A stretch of 64,000 nt of DNA from Bacteroidetes bacterium UBA2322 (lineage in GTDB: Bacteria > Bacteroidota > Bacteroidia > Chitinophagales > UBA2359), in contig DDVC01000073.1 in the NCBI GenBank assembly GCA_002345145.1, positions 39,680 through 103,679 on the forward strand, in the 5' to 3' direction. The notes beneath the pieces are model-generated. The model made no database searches and was not told the origin of the DNA. It was given only the letters and a program-made list of their open reading frames with translations. Within the stretch, counting starts at the first letter, position 1. Every line of letters starts with the position of its first letter. This document shows, in pieces, positions 36,431 to 45,146 of this stretch. Position numbers and translations under genes: made by a program.

Positions 36431-38270
36431 GGGCGGCAGTTTTTTCGGGTTGATTGGTTTGGCGTTTGATGTAGTTGGCTATGTTGAGGGCTTCTAAGAA
36501 AAATTCCAAAGTTTGGGCGTTGGTTAAAAGTTTATTGAGTGCGTTAAACATGGCATCAAAATCGGCATTTTTGAGGTCGGATTTTTTAGAACGTTCTAAT
36601 AGGCGTTGCATTTCTAATCGGATAAAATTGGAATTTTCAATTTGGTTAATAAAATCTTTCACTTCTATAAACAGCGCCAGCTCCCGATTTAAAGACCGGA
36701 TAAAAGTATCGGAAAAGTTATCTTGCTGCAATTGCTGTGTTATGGTTTGCAGGTGGGGTAGTTGTTCCCATTTAAAGCAGGTTTGGTGCGTTTCGCCCGA
36801 TTTTTTGAGTACGCCTATGGCAAAAGCGTTTCTATCGCCATCTTCTTTGGCTTTGTCTTGCAGGCGGCGGGCTTCGTTGAGGGCAATACCCATAGGCGAG
36901 CCGTAATGGGCAATGGCAATGCCGGCAGAAAAGGTAAAGTTGAAACCGGGTTTGAGTACATCGGTAAAGGTTTGTTGGAGTGGGCTGTTTACGGTGCGGT
37001 GAAACTCGCCCTGCACCTGTAAAAGTACGTCGTACAGGTGATTGAGGTTGATGAGGGCAAGGCAATCATCGCCGCCGGCATAAATAACTCTACCCTTGGG
37101 GAAGGTGATGATTTTTTCTACCGATTTGGCAAATTGGGTAAGCAATCGGGAGGTTTCCTTTTGAAAATTGTGGAGGTATTGGTTGCACTTATCGGGTTTA
37201 AGGAAGTTGCCGGTCATGATTTTACCCATGCTATCGCCGTCAAAGGTTAAAACGGCATAGTATTTTTTTAGCCTGCTTGCGGGCAGTTTCTGCACATGCT
37301 GGCGCACACAGCTTAGCGCTCCTTCGGGCAATCCTTGTTGTTCAAAAAACTTGGGGGTGAGGTTTTCTTCGTAAAAAACTTGCCCGTTAATTTCATCGGC
37401 AAAACGCAAAAGATTGTTGTTCACCTCTGCTTTTTCTCCAAGACACAGTCCAATAGGTTGTAAGTGAGATATAAACTTACCGGTATCATCGCACCAGTTA
37501 AACAAATCGTACAAAGCTATATTGGCAGTGGATGGGAATATCAGATTTTTATGCTTATACCAGCGTTTAAGGAAGGAAACAGTGCTAAGCCCTTCGCCGG
37601 CTTGGAGGAGTTTGTGGGTGCGGTCGTCGTTGTCTTTGGGTTGGTTATCCCAGAGACAAACTTGGTTGGGTTGGGTAAACAGTTTTTTATCCAGCAGTCG
37701 GGCGGTATCGGTTTCATCTTTGGTTTTCCGATATACTTTTACATTTCGCTCGCCGTCTAAGTTGCATTTTCGCCCTTTTTCGGGCAGTTGGGTAAAGGTG
37801 CGTATGTTTTTAAGTCCGCCAAAAATTCTTTCGGCGGTTTGGTAGTTGTGGGCGTAAGTTTCGGGCGTATAGGGTTTAAAGAACCAGGTAATTTCTAAAT
37901 GGCTGTTGATTTGGTCAAAGTAGGCTTTTTGGTCAAAATTGGGCGGGGCTTGCATGAATTTGAGGGCATCATGGGCAAGGTTGGTAAAGAGGTTGCGCAC
38001 GGCATTTTCTATGGTTTGCCCTATGGTGGCAAGGTCTTCATTTCCGTTATAGATACCGGCAAATTGGTTGGGTATGTTTTGCCCGTTGTTGTTGTCGGTT
38101 TGTTGGGGGTAAGTGATGTCTATACCTTGCGCTTTGGCGGCTTGAATGGCTTTGTCTGCCAACGCCGATAATAAACGACTGCCTCCAAAAAGGTCTTGGG
38201 CTTTTCGGGCTTGGGCTATAAAGGTTTGTACCGGACCTACCGAGAATATGAAAATGTGGTTAGAACTCAT
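36420..38270 (-). CDS. cmr2: Type III-B CRISPR large subunit Cmr2 (Cas10), without HD domain
   Basis: A 616-residue Cas10. The protein starts directly with the Cas10 segment FIFSVGPVQTFIAQARKAQD then LFGGSRLLS, so there is no room for an N-terminal HD nuclease. The cyclase palm motif is intact: VIYAGGDDCLAL near residue 402. A GDSMGKI segment (TFDGDSMGK) lies near 355. It should make cyclic oligoadenylates on target binding. The ATG ending at 38270 is chosen because the upstream extension has no domain content. It overlaps cmr3 by 11 bp. Confidence 0.94.
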   Translation of the reverse strand: MSSNHIFIFSVGPVQTFIAQARKAQDLFGGSRLLSALADKAIQAAKAQGIDITYPQQTDNNNGQNIPNQFAGIYNGNEDLATIGQTIENAVRNLFTNLAHDALKFMQAPPNFDQKAYFDQINSHLEITWFFKPYTPETYAHNYQTAERIFGGLKNIRTFTQLPEKGRKCNLDGERNVKVYRKTKDETDTARLLDKKLFTQPNQVCLWDNQPKDNDDRTHKLLQAGEGLSTVSFLKRWYKHKNLIFPSTANIALYDLFNWCDDTGKFISHLQPIGLCLGEKAEVNNNLLRFADEINGQVFYEENLTPKFFEQQGLPEGALSCVRQHVQKLPASRLKKYYAVLTFDGDSMGKIMTGNFLKPDKCNQYLHNFQKETSRLLTQFAKSVEKIITFPKGRVIYAGGDDCLALINLNHLYDVLLQVQGEFHRTVNSPLQQTFTDVLKPGFNFTFSAGIAIAHYGSPMGIALNEARRLQDKAKEDGDRNAFAIGVLKKSGETHQTCFKWEQLPHLQTITQQLQQDNFSDTFIRSLNRELALFIEVKDFINQIENSNFIRLEMQRLLERSKKSDLKNADFDAMFNALNKLLTNAQTLEFFLEALNIANYIKRQTNQPEKTAAHAY

Positions 38271-38331
38271 ATTAGCTAATGATTTCTTGTATTTATTGAT
38301 GTAAGGTTGATATTGAAATAAATATAACCGT

Positions 38332-38967
38332 TCAAATGAGGTTTTTGATGTTTTGTAAGATGGTAAAAACAAGGGCGAGTTTGTCAAACTCGGTTACGTT
38401 GTAGTTGGTGGTATTTTGGTATTGTTTACCCTGCAAAGCTACAAAATACCAGTCTTTACCTACTATATAACAACCATACAATACCCTGTTTTTGTTGGTA
38501 TTGAGGTGTTGTGCGGTAATCATGGCAGCCAGCAGTTGCCCAAGCGGGTCGGCATCGGTGCCTTGTTCTTTTTTGTACTCATGTAAAAAGAAGAAAGGCT
38601 CGCGCGGTATTTGTTTACCCGATGCCAGCATCCACTCCACCACGCCCGAAAGTTCTATTTCGGGGGTTTGGAGTTGCATGATGCGCTGCGAAAAAGGTTG
38701 GTACCTATCGCTTTCATAATAATCTACCAAAAATAGAAAGGGCGAAATAAACTGCATTTTCAATTCATCTTCGTTCCAGTCTAAGAATTTGCGGCTAATG
38801 AGTTTGTGTAGTTTTTCCAACTCTTCTTGTACCGATGCGGGTACATGGGGTTGTACTTGGGTTAAGGTTTGCAAGGGTGTAAAATAAGGCTGTGCGGTTT
38901 CCAATCTTTCTAAGCCAAACCAAATGGTGAGGTCTTCCCAAAGGCATTTTTCAAAGGTTTTTTTCAT
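38332..38967 (-). CDS. PD-(D/E)XK-like protein upstream of cmr2
   Basis: A 211-residue protein with a helical first half, WNEDELKMQFISPFLFLV near 99-116, then ELSGVVEWMLASGK, FFFLHEYKKEQG near 149-160, DPLGQLLAAMITAQ and GCYIVGKDWYFVAL. The E...E-x-K-K arrangement (VEW, HEYKK) suggests a PD-(D/E)XK-like core. The family is widespread in Bacteroidota with no known role. It lies between the 114-residue gene and cmr2, about 40-60 bp from each. It is only distantly like the 33255-33860 protein. Confidence 0.65.
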   Translation of the reverse strand: MKKTFEKCLWEDLTIWFGLERLETAQPYFTPLQTLTQVQPHVPASVQEELEKLHKLISRKFLDWNEDELKMQFISPFLFLVDYYESDRYQPFSQRIMQLQTPEIELSGVVEWMLASGKQIPREPFFFLHEYKKEQGTDADPLGQLLAAMITAQHLNTNKNRVLYGCYIVGKDWYFVALQGKQYQNTTNYNVTEFDKLALVFTILQNIKNLI

Positions 38968-39006
38968 AGATTAGGTTTTGGCGGGTGCAGGAAAAGGAAA
39001 CAGGGG

Positions 39007-39351
39007 TTATTGCGAGTTGGGGGTTGTTATATTTTTATCGGGATAAAGCCATTTTACCTGCGCAAGTTTGTCTTTAAACATTTGCATAATAGCTTCTTCC
39101 CAATCGTTGGTAGTGGGCAGGTAGGGAATAATGGCTTTTAGCATTTCTTTTCGGTATTCGTTGGCGCGGAGGCGGTCTATGTTTATTTGCGGAAGGTAAG
39201 TTTTCACCTCTTCAAAATCGTAGTTAATTAAATCCGGAAAACTGGCATACTCAATCAGCCGCTTCAGCCTAAAAGTGGGCGAAAGCGTATCGGGGTCAAT
39301 GCCTGTGGAGGCTCCGGTATCCCAAAAGTATTTAAGAAATCGTTTTTGCAT
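39007..39351 (-). CDS. Small protein coupled to the PtuB-like gene
   Basis: A 114-residue protein I do not recognise with certainty. It starts MQKRFLKYFWDTGAST, then RLKRLIEYASFPDL and a mixed helical region. The KYFWD...RLIEYASFPDLI pattern is reminiscent of the short DUF6922-type proteins but too weak to assign. Its start overlaps the end of the HNH gene by 20 bp, so translation is coupled. It may be a third component of the Septu-like module. Confidence 0.7.
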   Translation of the reverse strand: MQKRFLKYFWDTGASTGIDPDTLSPTFRLKRLIEYASFPDLINYDFEEVKTYLPQINIDRLRANEYRKEMLKAIIPYLPTTNDWEEAIMQMFKDKLAQVKWLYPDKNITTPNSQ

Positions 39352-40132
39352 GGTGGAGGATGAATTTTAAAAAGAAAATAACTATATTGCAAAATGGTTC
39401 AAATTTCAACTCACTATCCTCATCATCGCGGTGCAACTGCATGTAGTGGTCTAAATATAATTTGGCTTCATCTCTATCCAAATCTATTATGCCTGTTTCT
39501 GTGATGCCCGGAAATGCCTCTTCCAGAACAAGCGCTCTTGATTTTATCAATTGTTGATGATTTAAGCGCAATTGTTTTATGGTAAATGCTGCGTTTTGAT
39601 TGCCATTTGATTCAAATATATTCCCTGAAAAATCATAAACAAATGATTTTTCACATGTAAATACCTCTTCACTTTCCTTTTCAAGTGGGTCAATAATTCT
39701 GACAAATATTCCGTTTTCCTCAATTATTTCTAATATATCATCTTTTGCATCACCGCAATGCTTCGGTTTTATTTGCTCTCCGTCATCACCCACCTCTATT
39801 CCGCTACAACAAACAAATAAGTTATTGTAATCAAACATATTTTCGGGGGATTTGCTTCTAGGGTTATAATGCTCAATAATAACACTTTTATCATTTGTTA
39901 GTGGTTTGCAACAATAACAACATATAAAGCCCTGTTCTTGTAGCAGCGCTAAACGCAAATTCTTTTTCTCAAAGCAATACCCAAACTCATTTATGATGCG
40001 AGTTCTGGTATCTTCATCGTTAATGTCTCTTAACCTATTCCATGAGTAAGAGGTAGTGCCGGTAAGTTTTTCATAGTCCGCTACCCAGCGGATAAAATTG
40101 GGTGGTGGTTGGTTTTTGATTATTCCTTTCAT
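39332..40132 (-). CDS. PtuB-like HNH endonuclease (Septu type)
   Basis: A 266-residue protein with an HNH/Zn site: Cys72-x-x-Cys75 (CYCCKP), IIEHYNPRS with His88, DYNNLFVCC with Asn103 and Cys108/109, and KPKHCGDAK with His125-Cys126. This arrangement and the partner ATPase gene 3 bp upstream match PtuB of Septu defence and the HNH effector of retron Ec78. In those systems the nuclease acts with the PtuA ATPase to cleave nucleic acid during phage infection. It lies in the middle of the Cmr operon. Confidence 0.85.
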   Translation of the reverse strand: MKGIIKNQPPPNFIRWVADYEKLTGTTSYSWNRLRDINDEDTRTRIINEFGYCFEKKNLRLALLQEQGFICCYCCKPLTNDKSVIIEHYNPRSKSPENMFDYNNLFVCCSGIEVGDDGEQIKPKHCGDAKDDILEIIEENGIFVRIIDPLEKESEEVFTCEKSFVYDFSGNIFESNGNQNAAFTIKQLRLNHQQLIKSRALVLEEAFPGITETGIIDLDRDEAKLYLDHYMQLHRDDEDSELKFEPFCNIVIFFLKFILHHAKTIS

Positions 40133-40135
40133 CTT

Positions 40136-41809
40136 TTACCTTCCAATTAGCTGTTTGCGCTTAATAAGCCCATCGGCACGTGCAAAAACGATTTCTTCTT
40201 TGCCTATTTTCCTTTCTAATACTTCTCTCAGTAGTGCAGCCTCTTTCCACCGCTCTTGTGCAATTAATCTGGAATAAGTAAGAAGATTTGTTTCTATTTC
40301 TTTGTTTCGTGTTGGTGTATTCATTAGTGGTAAAATATCACTAATGTCTTTGCCGTAGGTATATTGTTCAACTGTTTTTATAACACCAGCATCAAGTATT
40401 TTTATCTGCCTATTATGTACTTCTCCTAAAATGTGTGGACTATGCGTAGTTACCACAAACTGTAATTTCGGGAAGATTTCTTTTAATTTAGATAATACTT
40501 TTCGCTGCCATAGTGGGTGCAGGTGTTGGTCTATTTCGTCAATCAATACAATGCCCTTACCCTCTTTGAGTGGGTTAATTTCATAATTAGGATTAGCTGC
40601 AATAATACGGCGAACAAGGTCGGCAACTAAGGCAAAAAGGGCTTTTTCGCCCGATGACATCTGAGAGAAGGAGATGGTTTCCGTTTTGTTGTCGTAGGTC
40701 AGTTTGTCAAAGGCAAACTCTTTTGATTTGTAATCAAGCCTAAAATTGCTGTAGCGTTTGTCGTCGTCATTCAGCATGTCAAGCACGGCATTGTTTAACA
40801 GGTCAAGTTCTTCATCTAAAGATTTTCCTTGTACCACTAAATCAAGTTTATTTTTGTGGGTTTCTTGTTCTGTTTTTACATTTTCGAATGTAGCAGAACT
40901 TTCTACAAAGGCGGCTTCGGCATTTTGTATTCTCTGCTTCAGTGTTTTTAACTCGTTAGTTAGGTCTTTAAATTCTACAGTGCCGGTTTGTTTGTTTTTT
41001 CTGAGTTGCGCTATTTTATCCGTTACTATTTCTTCATCAAGCTTTAGCGCTGTTACCTCACCTTCTTGTTTGGCTTTTTGGGCTCCTATGTTTTTTAGTT
41101 CCTGTTCCAATGCTGCTATATCGTCTTGAAACTTTTTTATTTTTGTATCTTTTTCTTGCAAGGCTAATCTTTGTTTTTCATCGTACCATTGGTAAAGTTG
41201 GTTAAAACTAAATCTTTCGGGTTCTAAGGCATTGGCATAAACAGCATCTATTCGGGATTTTACCTTTGCATTGCCGGCTGCTTGTGGTCTATTAAAAGCA
41301 TTTCTGCCGTAATACACCAAGATAGGTAGGTTTTCTTTCTTTCTGAGAACATTGGTTGCTATTCTATATCCTTCTATGGTAATGCTATCGGCAATGTTGC
41401 CTTGCGCATATTTAACTTCTGTTCCACCATTGTCATTAAGGTTTAACTCCCAAAAACAATTTGCATTGTGAATTGGTCTATCATCTTCCTCCTCGACTTC
41501 ATCGGTATTGTTAGTTTTGGATTTATTCAATTCGGTATATGGATACTCCATATTTACCACAAGCCGGCAAGATGCCGCATGTAGCCCATTTTTAACATCG
41601 GTTGATTTGAATTTAGTTTCATATTTTTGCCTAACGAGGGCATATTGGTAAAAAAAGCGCAAACACTCGGCAGTAGCATCTAATATGGTAGATTTTCCGC
41701 CGCCGTTTTCCGAAATAAAGATGGTGATATCGGGGTCAAACGTTACTTCCAAATTGCCAAATCCTCTGAAGTTTTCTAAGTGCAGCGCTTCTAATCTGAG
41801 GTCGAACAT
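40136..41809 (-). CDS. PtuA-like ABC/AAA ATPase (Septu type)
   Basis: A 557-residue SMC/ABC-type ATPase: LENFRGFGNLEV near residue 11, Walker A ISENGGGKST at 32-41, coiled coil about 212-326, signature MSSGEK at 384-389, Walker B GIVLIDEID at 419-427 and H-loop TTHSP with His456. The pairing with an HNH nuclease gene identifies it as a PtuA-like partner. The first Gly of the P-loop is replaced by Ser (SENGGGKS). It starts 5 bp after cmr1, so it is transcribed as part of the Cmr operon. Confidence 0.85.
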   Translation of the reverse strand: MFDLRLEALHLENFRGFGNLEVTFDPDITIFISENGGGKSTILDATAECLRFFYQYALVRQKYETKFKSTDVKNGLHAASCRLVVNMEYPYTELNKSKTNNTDEVEEEDDRPIHNANCFWELNLNDNGGTEVKYAQGNIADSITIEGYRIATNVLRKKENLPILVYYGRNAFNRPQAAGNAKVKSRIDAVYANALEPERFSFNQLYQWYDEKQRLALQEKDTKIKKFQDDIAALEQELKNIGAQKAKQEGEVTALKLDEEIVTDKIAQLRKNKQTGTVEFKDLTNELKTLKQRIQNAEAAFVESSATFENVKTEQETHKNKLDLVVQGKSLDEELDLLNNAVLDMLNDDDKRYSNFRLDYKSKEFAFDKLTYDNKTETISFSQMSSGEKALFALVADLVRRIIAANPNYEINPLKEGKGIVLIDEIDQHLHPLWQRKVLSKLKEIFPKLQFVVTTHSPHILGEVHNRQIKILDAGVIKTVEQYTYGKDISDILPLMNTPTRNKEIETNLLTYSRLIAQERWKEAALLREVLERKIGKEEIVFARADGLIKRKQLIGR

Positions 41810-41814
41810 GGTGT

Positions 41815-42702
41815 TTAATTTAAAACATTATTCCTAAAATCCTCTTGCAAGGAGAGGCTGATTTTATTGCGGTCTCTATCGGGTATGGTGTTGAGGGTGG
41901 CGGTGATGATGCGGTTTTGGTTGCCCACTTGGGTAAGCGAGGCAATTACCGGCGAGGCAAACCGCCCTCTGTTGGCATGACCAAGGCTGGGTTCATAAGT
42001 TGAGCCATTTTTCTGTTTCAGTTGGTGGGTAACCCTGCCTATTTTTTTGGTCAAAACTTCCCAATTGGTATTACCCGTTTGGCTTAGGTGCAGCAAGCGC
42101 AAATAAGGGTAACTTGCCGTGCCGCCGCTAATAGTGTTGTAAATGTATCGGTTGTCTTGCAGGGTAAAATGGGGCGATAGTTTGTGCAGCAGGGTTAGTA
42201 TTTGTTGCAAAGTAGCGGGCGGGGTGTATGGCTGCCCGTTGATGTGGGTAATGGTAAAAGCGCCCATACCGCGCCGGCTGCGCTTGCCTACGCCGCCCAC
42301 TAAGGCTACAAATTCAAAAAGGGCTTGCAGGTAGGCAGCGCTTATGTAAGTTTCCTGTGTAATGGTGAAAGAGATGGTAAAGGTTTCGCCCGGTGCAATG
42401 GCTTCTTTCATTGATGGGTTGCCGCCGCCTTCCCTGTGTGGCAACATGGGGAAATTACCGGTTTTGTAAGTTTTAAACGGAACCCGCATAATTACATGGC
42501 TACGGGTATTGGTTTCTACGCCGCCAAAAATGTAGGCTTCGTGGCGTTTTAACTCACTTAAATTGTACTGAAAATTAAGCGCGCGCCACCAAAAACGCAA
42601 TACGCCTTTAAAACCGGGCGCTCGTAGCTCAGGTTTATTGCCATCAGCGCCGGCTATAAACAGGGGGCTAATGGTTTTGCAGGAGAAAGTTATGGTTTGC
42701 AT
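41815..42702 (-). CDS. cmr1: Type III-B CRISPR RAMP protein Cmr1
   Basis: A 295-residue RAMP protein starting ITFSCKTISPLFIAGADGNKP with the classical PELRAPGFKGVLRFWWRAL segment at 25-43, FGGVETNTRS near 59, and GGVGKRSRRGMGAF near 137-150. Cmr1 caps the Cmr complex. It is the first gene of the operon and is on the short side for Cmr1. No strong promoter is seen in the 42703-42928 gap. Confidence 0.93.
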   Translation of the reverse strand: MQTITFSCKTISPLFIAGADGNKPELRAPGFKGVLRFWWRALNFQYNLSELKRHEAYIFGGVETNTRSHVIMRVPFKTYKTGNFPMLPHREGGGNPSMKEAIAPGETFTISFTITQETYISAAYLQALFEFVALVGGVGKRSRRGMGAFTITHINGQPYTPPATLQQILTLLHKLSPHFTLQDNRYIYNTISGGTASYPYLRLLHLSQTGNTNWEVLTKKIGRVTHQLKQKNGSTYEPSLGHANRGRFASPVIASLTQVGNQNRIITATLNTIPDRDRNKISLSLQEDFRNNVLN

Positions 42703-42928
42703 AGTGTATATTATGGCATGAAAGGCGTGGTAGTATTACCGTGCAATAATAGGCATTTTCTTTGAATTAGATGGCTTTTTGGTAATAAATTGTTATAGCT
42801 TGTAAAACAAACAAAGTCCACCGATTTAACCAACCAAGTGGGGTAAATAGTTCCATATCTATGCTCCCTTTCTCCAACCTTTTTTAATGCAACTGTTTCA
42901 GAAATAGAGGATATCCCTCCCAAAACCA

Positions 42929-42970
42929 AAAACCGCCATGCAATTTTTGCAAAAATTGCATGGCGGTTTT
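42929..42970 (-). terminator. Perfect 20-bp hairpin terminator upstream of cmr1
   Basis: Arms at 42929-42948 and 42951-42970 are perfect inverse complements (AAAACCGCCATGC... with ...GCATGGCGGTTTT), loop of two bases, A/T runs at both ends. It follows the esterase gene stop (42995, minus strand) and insulates the Cmr operon from it. Confidence 0.9.
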
Positions 42971-42994
42971 ACCATATTTTAAAAGCAGTCAAAC

Positions 42995-44401
42995 CTAATC
43001 AAAAACCGGTACAATTACCCCTTCCGATTCGGAGGGCCAGTTGCGGAAATTGAGGTTGCGCCCGTTTAGGGTGGCGGTAAGAGTAGCCGGTTGTGCGGCG
43101 CTCATAAACACGTCAATACCTGCCAAAAACGGGGTAAGGCTAAACAAAAAGATAGAGGTGTTGTCTGTTGTGCCGTTGTTATTGGCATCGTAGGCAAAAA
43201 AGGCAATGGCAGTTTTAGAAGCCGGCGCTAATTGGGGAGTAGAGAGGGTAGTACCGGCAAGGGTAAGCACATCTCTGCCGTTTACCACTGCCTGCGAGGA
43301 GGCAAACACTGCTACTACCGACTGGTTATCGTTTTTGGGTAAACCGGCAAGTAATAAGCCGGCTGTTGAAGATGGCGGCGGCAGGGTGCGCAGGTAAACA
43401 TTGGTATTGGTGCGCTTAAAGGGTTCGCGGTAGTAATGAACCGGACGGTCATCGGGGATAGCGCTTAAAATGAAAAATTCATAATAAGCGCCGTTTTTGG
43501 CAGTAAACGGACCCCAGTAACCCTGGGCATTGGTGGTAAAGGCAAACTGTGGCTGCTCGGTAGTGCGGAAACCGGTTTGGGTGTTTACCTCATACACTTT
43601 CACTGTAGCGCCATTTAATGGGGCATTTTCACCAAGTGTTACGGCTCTGCCCGATACGTTCACCCTTGATTCGGGTACTATATTAGTAGTAGCGGGAGCT
43701 GTACCTCTGAAAAAGGAGTACATTGCCTCAAAGGTTTCGGGGCTGGTAGCCACTTCGTAGTGGTCGGCGGTGGTAAGGCGCACGTTGGTAGCGCCGGGTA
43801 TATCAGCGCCGGCTACTATGGCATCGCCTTGCGACCAAATGTTGAGCGTTGGCACTGAGCCGCCGGGTCCTGCCGGTGCGCTTTGGGGGCTGCTGCCTAT
43901 GTGTACATAGTGGGCAACCTTAGCTGCACGGGTAGCATCAGAAAGATAGTTATATCCCAATCCGCCGCCGGCAGAGTGTCCTACAAGCTCTACCTGTTGA
44001 GCGCCGGTAGTTGCCAATATGGCATTTATCACTGAGTCTAACTTAGGCACACTGGCGCTTGCGCCACCGCCAAGGGTATTCCAATCAAAGGCAACAAGGT
44101 AGTTGTTGCAATACCCGTTAGAGGTGAAACGCATAATTTGCGGTGCATAAGTGTCGCCCGATGCTAATGCTCCGTGTGCCATAATAACAGGCAGATAGGT
44201 AGTGTTGCACTCCGGCAACGGAACCGATATGGTATCGGGCGGAAACGGCAACGTATCGGGCGGGGTAATCTGTGTGGTATCGTTAGGGTTATCGTCGGGG
44301 TTATCAATCGGGTCTTTTTTACAAGCTCCGGCTACCAACAATAAGGTAACGAAAAGAAACAGCGTTTTAAACCATAAAGCGTGGGGTGATGTGTGTGGCA
44401 T
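42995..44401 (-). CDS. Secreted alpha/beta-hydrolase lipoprotein (esterase/lipase-like)
   Basis: A 468-residue protein with lipobox AGAC near residue 26, an Asp/Pro/Thr-rich linker, and an alpha/beta-hydrolase domain: PVIMAHGALASGDTYA (oxyanion region) near 70, VELVGHSAGGGLGYNYL (nucleophile Ser) near 138, a DAIVAG Asp near 187 and TADHYEVATSPETF (His) near 205. The C-terminal 230 residues form two beta-sandwich-like modules (VSGRAVTLGENAPLNGATVKV-type repeat). It is probably a surface lipase or esterase; substrate unknown. Confidence 0.82.
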   Translation of the reverse strand: MPHTSPHALWFKTLFLFVTLLLVAGACKKDPIDNPDDNPNDTTQITPPDTLPFPPDTISVPLPECNTTYLPVIMAHGALASGDTYAPQIMRFTSNGYCNNYLVAFDWNTLGGGASASVPKLDSVINAILATTGAQQVELVGHSAGGGLGYNYLSDATRAAKVAHYVHIGSSPQSAPAGPGGSVPTLNIWSQGDAIVAGADIPGATNVRLTTADHYEVATSPETFEAMYSFFRGTAPATTNIVPESRVNVSGRAVTLGENAPLNGATVKVYEVNTQTGFRTTEQPQFAFTTNAQGYWGPFTAKNGAYYEFFILSAIPDDRPVHYYREPFKRTNTNVYLRTLPPPSSTAGLLLAGLPKNDNQSVVAVFASSQAVVNGRDVLTLAGTTLSTPQLAPASKTAIAFFAYDANNNGTTDNTSIFLFSLTPFLAGIDVFMSAAQPATLTATLNGRNLNFRNWPSESEGVIVPVFD

Positions 44402-44471
44402 AAGTACTTTAGTTTATTTAGTTACAAAACAATTCAACTGCCGGGTAGTACTGCAAGTAAGGGTAAATTGC

Positions 44472-44960
44472 TTAGTCTGTATCGCGCAGTATAATAAGGT
44501 AGTTGCCATAACGCTGACCGGTAGCGTAGTTAAAGGCAAAATCGGGCAGGTATTGGCTATCCGGCTTCGGAACAACTTTGTCGGCATTTAAAATGGTGTA
44601 GTCATAAACATCGGGCTTATAGAGCAACATCGGGTCCACATTAGTCAAAAACCGCCTTGTGCCTGTCCATTCCTTACCGTAGGGGTGATAAGCAAAATAA
44701 TAAAATTCGTAAGCCAACCCATGAATAGGGTGGGCGCCTATATGGGTGGTAAGTTGTGTGGTATCGCCCGGGTTAATGTATATCCAACCGTTGGCAACCC
44801 ATGAGCCCATTTTCCACTCGCCATTTTCTATGGGTGTATAATGATAAACCACTGCTATCCATACCGGTTTGCTGCTGAGGTTAGCACAGTACAACTGCGC
44901 CTTTACACTTAGGTTAAAAAGGCAAAAACAGGCTAAGGCAATTAAAAACTTATGTATCAT
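44472..44960 (-). CDS. Secreted DUF1036-like protein
   Basis: A 162-residue protein with a signal peptide (2-20, ending VKAQ). The mature part has CANLSSKPVWIAVVYH, GSWVANGWIYINPGD and YEFYYFAYHPYGKEW, the spaced Cys/Trp/Gly pattern of DUF1036-like proteins. The ATG ending at 44960 is chosen because it starts the signal peptide. Function unknown. Confidence 0.7.
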   Translation of the reverse strand: MIHKFLIALACFCLFNLSVKAQLYCANLSSKPVWIAVVYHYTPIENGEWKMGSWVANGWIYINPGDTTQLTTHIGAHPIHGLAYEFYYFAYHPYGKEWTGTRRFLTNVDPMLLYKPDVYDYTILNADKVVPKPDSQYLPDFAFNYATGQRYGNYLIILRDTD

Positions 44961-45120
44961 GTGTGCGTAAATAATAAATTGGCAAGTATAAGGCAGTATA
45001 AACACCGGCAACCTCCATCCCGCAGGGTAAATTTACCACTGCTAAGCTCATGGCACTTATACAATTTCACAAAATTACTAACTGCTTGCTAATAATTAGT
45101 CAATTTTGCGCAATAATAAC

Positions 45121-45128
45121 TAATTTTG
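45121..45128 (+). promoter_or_regulatory. -7 element for the phosphohexomutase gene
   Basis: TAATTTTG, 18 nt before the ATG at 45147. No TTTG at the -33 distance. Confidence 0.35.
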
Positions 45129-45146
45129 TGCTTTAACCTACCATTT

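Noticed and set aside
42703..42928. Possible CRISPR array or leader upstream of cmr1
   Set aside because: No repeated unit of 25-40 bp with regular spacing is present; the only strong structure nearby is the terminator hairpin.
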